Of a stretch of 64,000 bases of DNA, positions 60,861 through 64,000 are shown piece by piece. The translations under genes were made by a program, and so were the position numbers. Each line of letters begins with the position of its first letter. Positions within the stretch are counted from its first letter, which is position 1. The notes below the pieces were generated by a model. The model was not told the origin of the DNA. It searched no databases and saw only the letters and a program-made list of their open reading frames with translations. The stretch spans positions 62,001-126,000 of the forward strand of contig JAEZTQ010000082.1 in NCBI GenBank assembly GCA_023443625.1, in the 5' to 3' direction. The DNA comes from Bacillota bacterium. GTDB lineage: Bacteria; Bacillota_A; Clostridia; Lachnospirales; Lachnospiraceae.

Positions 60861-63800
60861 CTAGATTGGTGTAAATAATTCTACTAATTCTTCTCTTGAT
60901 AAGGTATTGATAAATACCTCCTTGGAGCTGATGACCGAATCGGATAATTCTTTCTTCTTGCGCTGCAATTTAAAGATTTTCTCTTCAATTGTTCCTTTGG
61001 TTATCAGCTTCATAACATGAACCTTGTTCTGCTGCCCAATGCGGTAAGCTCTATCTGTTGCCTGATCTTCTACTGCAGGATTCCACCATGGATCATAATG
61101 AATTACGGTATCTGCTCCCGTTAGGTTTAATCCAGTTCCTCCTGCTTTTAAGGAGATTAAGAACACCTTTCCTTCTCCGTTATTAAAGCGTTTTACATAA
61201 TCATTACGGTCTTGGGTAGGGGTAGCTCCTTCCAGATAGAAATAGGGTATCTCTAATTCCTTTAATTCATTTTCGATAATCCTCAGCATGGAAGTAAACT
61301 GTGAAAATACCAGGATACGATGATCATTGGCTATTGCCTCTGGAATTACTTCCATTAAAAGATCCAGTTTTCCGCTGCCTCCTTGATAATTATCAATAAA
61401 GGTAGAGGGATGACAGCAAATCTGGCGAAGCCGCGTAAGAGCAGCCAATATCTTAATTCTATTCTTCTCTACTCCACTTTCCTCAAGTTCTGAATGAAGC
61501 TCACTTCTGATGTTCTCCAAATAGGATAGATATACCATCTTCTGTCCCTCAGACAATTCTGTCAGCATCTTTGTCTCATATTTATCTGGAAGCTCAGTAA
61601 GAACATCCTTCTTCATACGGCGCAGGATAAAAGGAGTAATATGCTGGTGGAGATCACTTAAGACCTGGGTATCTTCCTTAAGTATTGGTTTCTCATACAT
61701 CTCTACAAACTTTGCATGGGTATTAAGATATTCTGGCATAATAAAATCAAAAATCGACCATAGCTCCGATAAACTATTCTCAATAGGCGTACCCGTAAGA
61801 GCAAAACGATGAAGGGCACGCAGCCTTTTTACTGATTTTGCATTAAGGGAGGAATCATTTTTAATATACTGGGCCTCATCAATAAATACTGTATGAAAGT
61901 CTATCTTTTCGTAAAAAGTAATATCCCTGCGAATTAATGGATAAGAGGTAATTAAAACATCAAACTCCTTATAATTTTCAATGATCTCCTGTCGTTCTGG
62001 CGGTGTTCCCGTTATTACCACAGCCTTAAGAAAAGGAGCAAAATTCTCTATTTCATCCTGCCAGTTATATATTAAAGAGGTGGGACAAACAATAAGTGTA
62101 TGAGCTTTCTTCTCTTCCATCCTATTGGATGCAATATATACGATGGACTGAAGGGTTTTACCAAGACCCATGTCATCTGCTAGTATTCCACCAAGACCAT
62201 TCTCTGCCAGAGTTTTAAGCCATTTATAGCCTGTTAGCTGATAGGGACGAAGTTCAGCCAATATACCCTCAGGTAAGTGATACTCTGTCTTAGCTGGATT
62301 AGCGATTTTATCTACCAAGGCCGTGAAATCTCTGTCTCTTTCAAAAACAAAATCCCTATCTGAGAAAGCTTTGTCCAAATATGCTGCATGGTATTTTTCT
62401 AGTAGTAGTACGTCCTCATGTCTCATATCATTAACATTCAATGAATTAAGGATATGAGTAACTTCATGAATGGTTTTATCTTCAAAATTAATAAAGCTTC
62501 CGCTCTTTAAACGATAGAATTTTTTCTTAATCTGAAAGGAGTGAAGAAGATCCTTTAATTCTTCTTTCGGTACCTCATCAAAATCTATATCCAGCTCTAA
62601 CATGTTAAACTCTGAATTAATACGAACTCCGGCTTTAAAGCTGCCAGGTGATCTTATTCCTAATCTTCGAAAGTCCTCTGAATAGAATAATAGGGCTTTT
62701 CCCTCAAGCTCCATCACTCTACCGGCAAGAAAATCATAAATTTTATTTTCATCCTTTAATAAGTAAAAGTTCTTATATGGTACAAAGCCTTCCTGCAAAA
62801 GTTCGGTAATTATTGCATCCTCTTTCTCTCTTTGCCGAACAATAATATAAGACCCGGAGGCTGCATTTTCAAAGGAATTGAATTCATATTCTCCATATTT
62901 ATATTTTAGTTCTGCTTTAATACCTGTTTTATATTTATCAATATATATCTTTGCTTCCATATCGCAGGTAATATATCTGCTTTTAAGCTCCTCAGGGACA
63001 TCCAGTTCCATTGTTTCACTGATTCTTGGTAACACGTGCTCTAAAAAGCTTGTCTTATTATCTCCTCGAAAAACAAGGGGTTCCTTGTCCTTTCCTAAGC
63101 TATTATAAAAAGGTTTGTAATTGCGAATAAATTTTCTGTCAGGGAGATAGATTACCCCATCATAGAATAATAGCTCTCCTGTTTCTGTAATAGGAAGAAC
63201 AGCTTCTTTTCCTTGATAGTCAATCGATATAGAATCTTCATCAAGGGTCAGTTGATAGGATATTTTAGGATTTCCTTTCTTATAGGTCACTCCCTTAAAT
63301 ACCTTGCCATACAATTCCAGTGTAAATCCTACTTCTCCTACAATCTCTAAAAGCTTTACCAACATATTCTTTGTAACAGACATTTGGGTCTTGGAAAATA
63401 TTTTAGAAAAATGTGTACTGTCAATAACCTCTTGAATTTCATATATATCAAGAAGATAGTCAAGGATTTTAAATGAAATGGTATCAAAAGTACTCTCTCC
63501 ATATACATATTTAAACTCCTTACCAATAACAAAACTTTCATGATGATAAATATCAGATAAAAACTTCTTGATAGTTTGAATCTTATATTTTCTGTTATTG
63601 CCCCCATGAAGAGATATAAATGCTCTTCCACCATCTCCTTTGAGTATATTAGGAATCGTGACAATAACATCTAGCCCAAAAGTTTCTCCAACCAATGTAG
63701 AATCCTCCTGGGCAATAAAATAATCCAGTAAGGTAATAGCCTTTCGGTCTTGAGGATTTTTAGTTTCTGCTAGTAAAGAACGTTCTTGATGTTTTAATAC

Positions 63801-64000
63801 AAATAATAAAGCTGCAACCACATGCTTACAGGCTCCCTGATCCTTAAGACGGGAAGGACAATTACAGTTATAATCAAAGGATCCATCCTCCTGTTCATCA
63901 ACGGTTACAGAATAATTATAATTACCTTTAACAACCAAACGATATTGTTTATTGGCATTAGAATATGTGGCATTAACAATGCGATTATCCTTATAATATT
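60861..64000 (-). CDS. SNF2-family helicase with N-terminal SWIM zinc finger (5' end outside window)
   Basis: About 1045 residues are visible and the frame stays open to the window edge (upstream codons read YKDNRIVNATYSNANKQYRL), so the start lies to the right of the window. Domains: SWIM finger CNCPSRLKDQGACKH; a long SNF2-associated region; then SNF2 helicase with Walker A DDMGLGKTLQ, DEAQ box (FIDEAQYIK), SALTGTP-like FALTGTPIEN, FSQFTSM and helicase motif VI DRAYRIGQ. Such proteins are ATP-dependent DNA translocases, often next to DNA-repair or nuclease genes; the specific role is unknown. Its 3' end abuts birA, convergent, 3 bp apart. Confidence 0.9.
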   Translation of the reverse strand, partial: YYKDNRIVNATYSNANKQYRLVVKGNYNYSVTVDEQEDGSFDYNCNCPSRLKDQGACKHVVAALLFVLKHQERSLLAETKNPQDRKAITLLDYFIAQEDSTLVGETFGLDVIVTIPNILKGDGGRAFISLHGGNNRKYKIQTIKKFLSDIYHHESFVIGKEFKYVYGESTFDTISFKILDYLLDIYEIQEVIDSTHFSKIFSKTQMSVTKNMLVKLLEIVGEVGFTLELYGKVFKGVTYKKGNPKISYQLTLDEDSISIDYQGKEAVLPITETGELLFYDGVIYLPDRKFIRNYKPFYNSLGKDKEPLVFRGDNKTSFLEHVLPRISETMELDVPEELKSRYITCDMEAKIYIDKYKTGIKAELKYKYGEYEFNSFENAASGSYIIVRQREKEDAIITELLQEGFVPYKNFYLLKDENKIYDFLAGRVMELEGKALLFYSEDFRRLGIRSPGSFKAGVRINSEFNMLELDIDFDEVPKEELKDLLHSFQIKKKFYRLKSGSFINFEDKTIHEVTHILNSLNVNDMRHEDVLLLEKYHAAYLDKAFSDRDFVFERDRDFTALVDKIANPAKTEYHLPEGILAELRPYQLTGYKWLKTLAENGLGGILADDMGLGKTLQSIVYIASNRMEEKKAHTLIVCPTSLIYNWQDEIENFAPFLKAVVITGTPPERQEIIENYKEFDVLITSYPLIRRDITFYEKIDFHTVFIDEAQYIKNDSSLNAKSVKRLRALHRFALTGTPIENSLSELWSIFDFIMPEYLNTHAKFVEMYEKPILKEDTQVLSDLHQHITPFILRRMKKDVLTELPDKYETKMLTELSEGQKMVYLSYLENIRSELHSELEESGVEKNRIKILAALTRLRQICCHPSTFIDNYQGGSGKLDLLMEVIPEAIANDHRILVFSQFTSMLRIIENELKELEIPYFYLEGATPTQDRNDYVKRFNNGEGKVFLISLKAGGTGLNLTGADTVIHYDPWWNPAVEDQATDRAYRIGQQNKVHVMKLITKGTIEEKIFKLQRKKKELSDSVISSKEVFINTLSREELVELFTPI

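Overview
The window looks like chromosome of a low-GC Gram-positive anaerobe of the class Clostridia, most likely family Lachnospiraceae. Grounds (inference from gene content, no search run): AT-rich codons, strong AGGAGG-type ribosome sites, the rplU-prp-rpmA trio with a cleavable L27 extension, a methionine aminopeptidase with an N-terminal SEC-C motif, the paired TIGR03960/TIGR03936 radical-SAM genes next to a short RNase E/G, and a LexA gene divergent from a YneA-like LysM protein. No rRNA, tRNA or CRISPR array was seen.

Region 1 (1-19.7 kb, almost all minus strand) is a surface-polysaccharide locus. Read in the direction of transcription it holds a short initiating phosphoglycosyl transferase, an aldo/keto reductase, a two-subunit transketolase, a WbuB-like glycosyltransferase, then a Wzz/BY-kinase fusion, a CpsB-type tyrosine phosphatase, a CapE/FnlA-type UDP-GlcNAc 4,6-dehydratase, several GT4 glycosyltransferases (one a double-domain fusion), a Wzy/ligase-like polymerase, an F420H2-dehydrogenase-beta-like iron-sulfur protein, a polysaccharide pyruvyl transferase and further glycosyltransferases running off the left edge. 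Together they point to a Wzx/Wzy-type polymer probably containing an N-acetyl-L-fucosamine-like sugar and pyruvate; the flippase and the later CapF/CapG steps are not in view. A secreted protein of unknown function lies opposed inside the cluster, and a fourfold 94-bp structured repeat sits between the reductase and transketolase genes.

Region 2 (20-29.8 kb): a large cell-wall amidase, a ~1.1 kb gene-free stretch with a dif-like sequence, a tyrosine recombinase, a MerR regulator in a less AT-rich patch followed by a broken membrane-protein gene, a cytosine-deaminase-like amidohydrolase behind an internally deleted EamA transporter with an attenuator-like leader, a GNAT acetyltransferase, and gene debris (an alaS 5' fragment, a possible sigma-factor fragment).

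Region 3 (29.8-39 kb) is accessory: small uncharacterised proteins including a diverged paralogous pair, an alpha/alpha-toroid protein, an NTF2-like protein, two methyltransferases (one frameshifted by a perfect 14-bp duplication), a CD3324-family protein, a CgeB-like glycosyltransferase, an RDD membrane protein and a decayed repeat array that ends in a terminator.

Region 4 (39-64 kb) is conserved housekeeping: yneA-lexA SOS pair with several LexA-box-like sites, rsfS-yqeK-nadD-yhbY, obgE, rpmA-prp-rplU with a leader, ybaK, RNase G, two radical-SAM family genes, map, a lipoprotein gene with an in-frame stop, orphan kdpDE, tyrS, birA and a SWIM/SNF2 helicase cut by the right edge. Most protein calls rest on recognisable motifs read from the translations; start sites were adjusted where a ribosome site clearly favoured a different codon.
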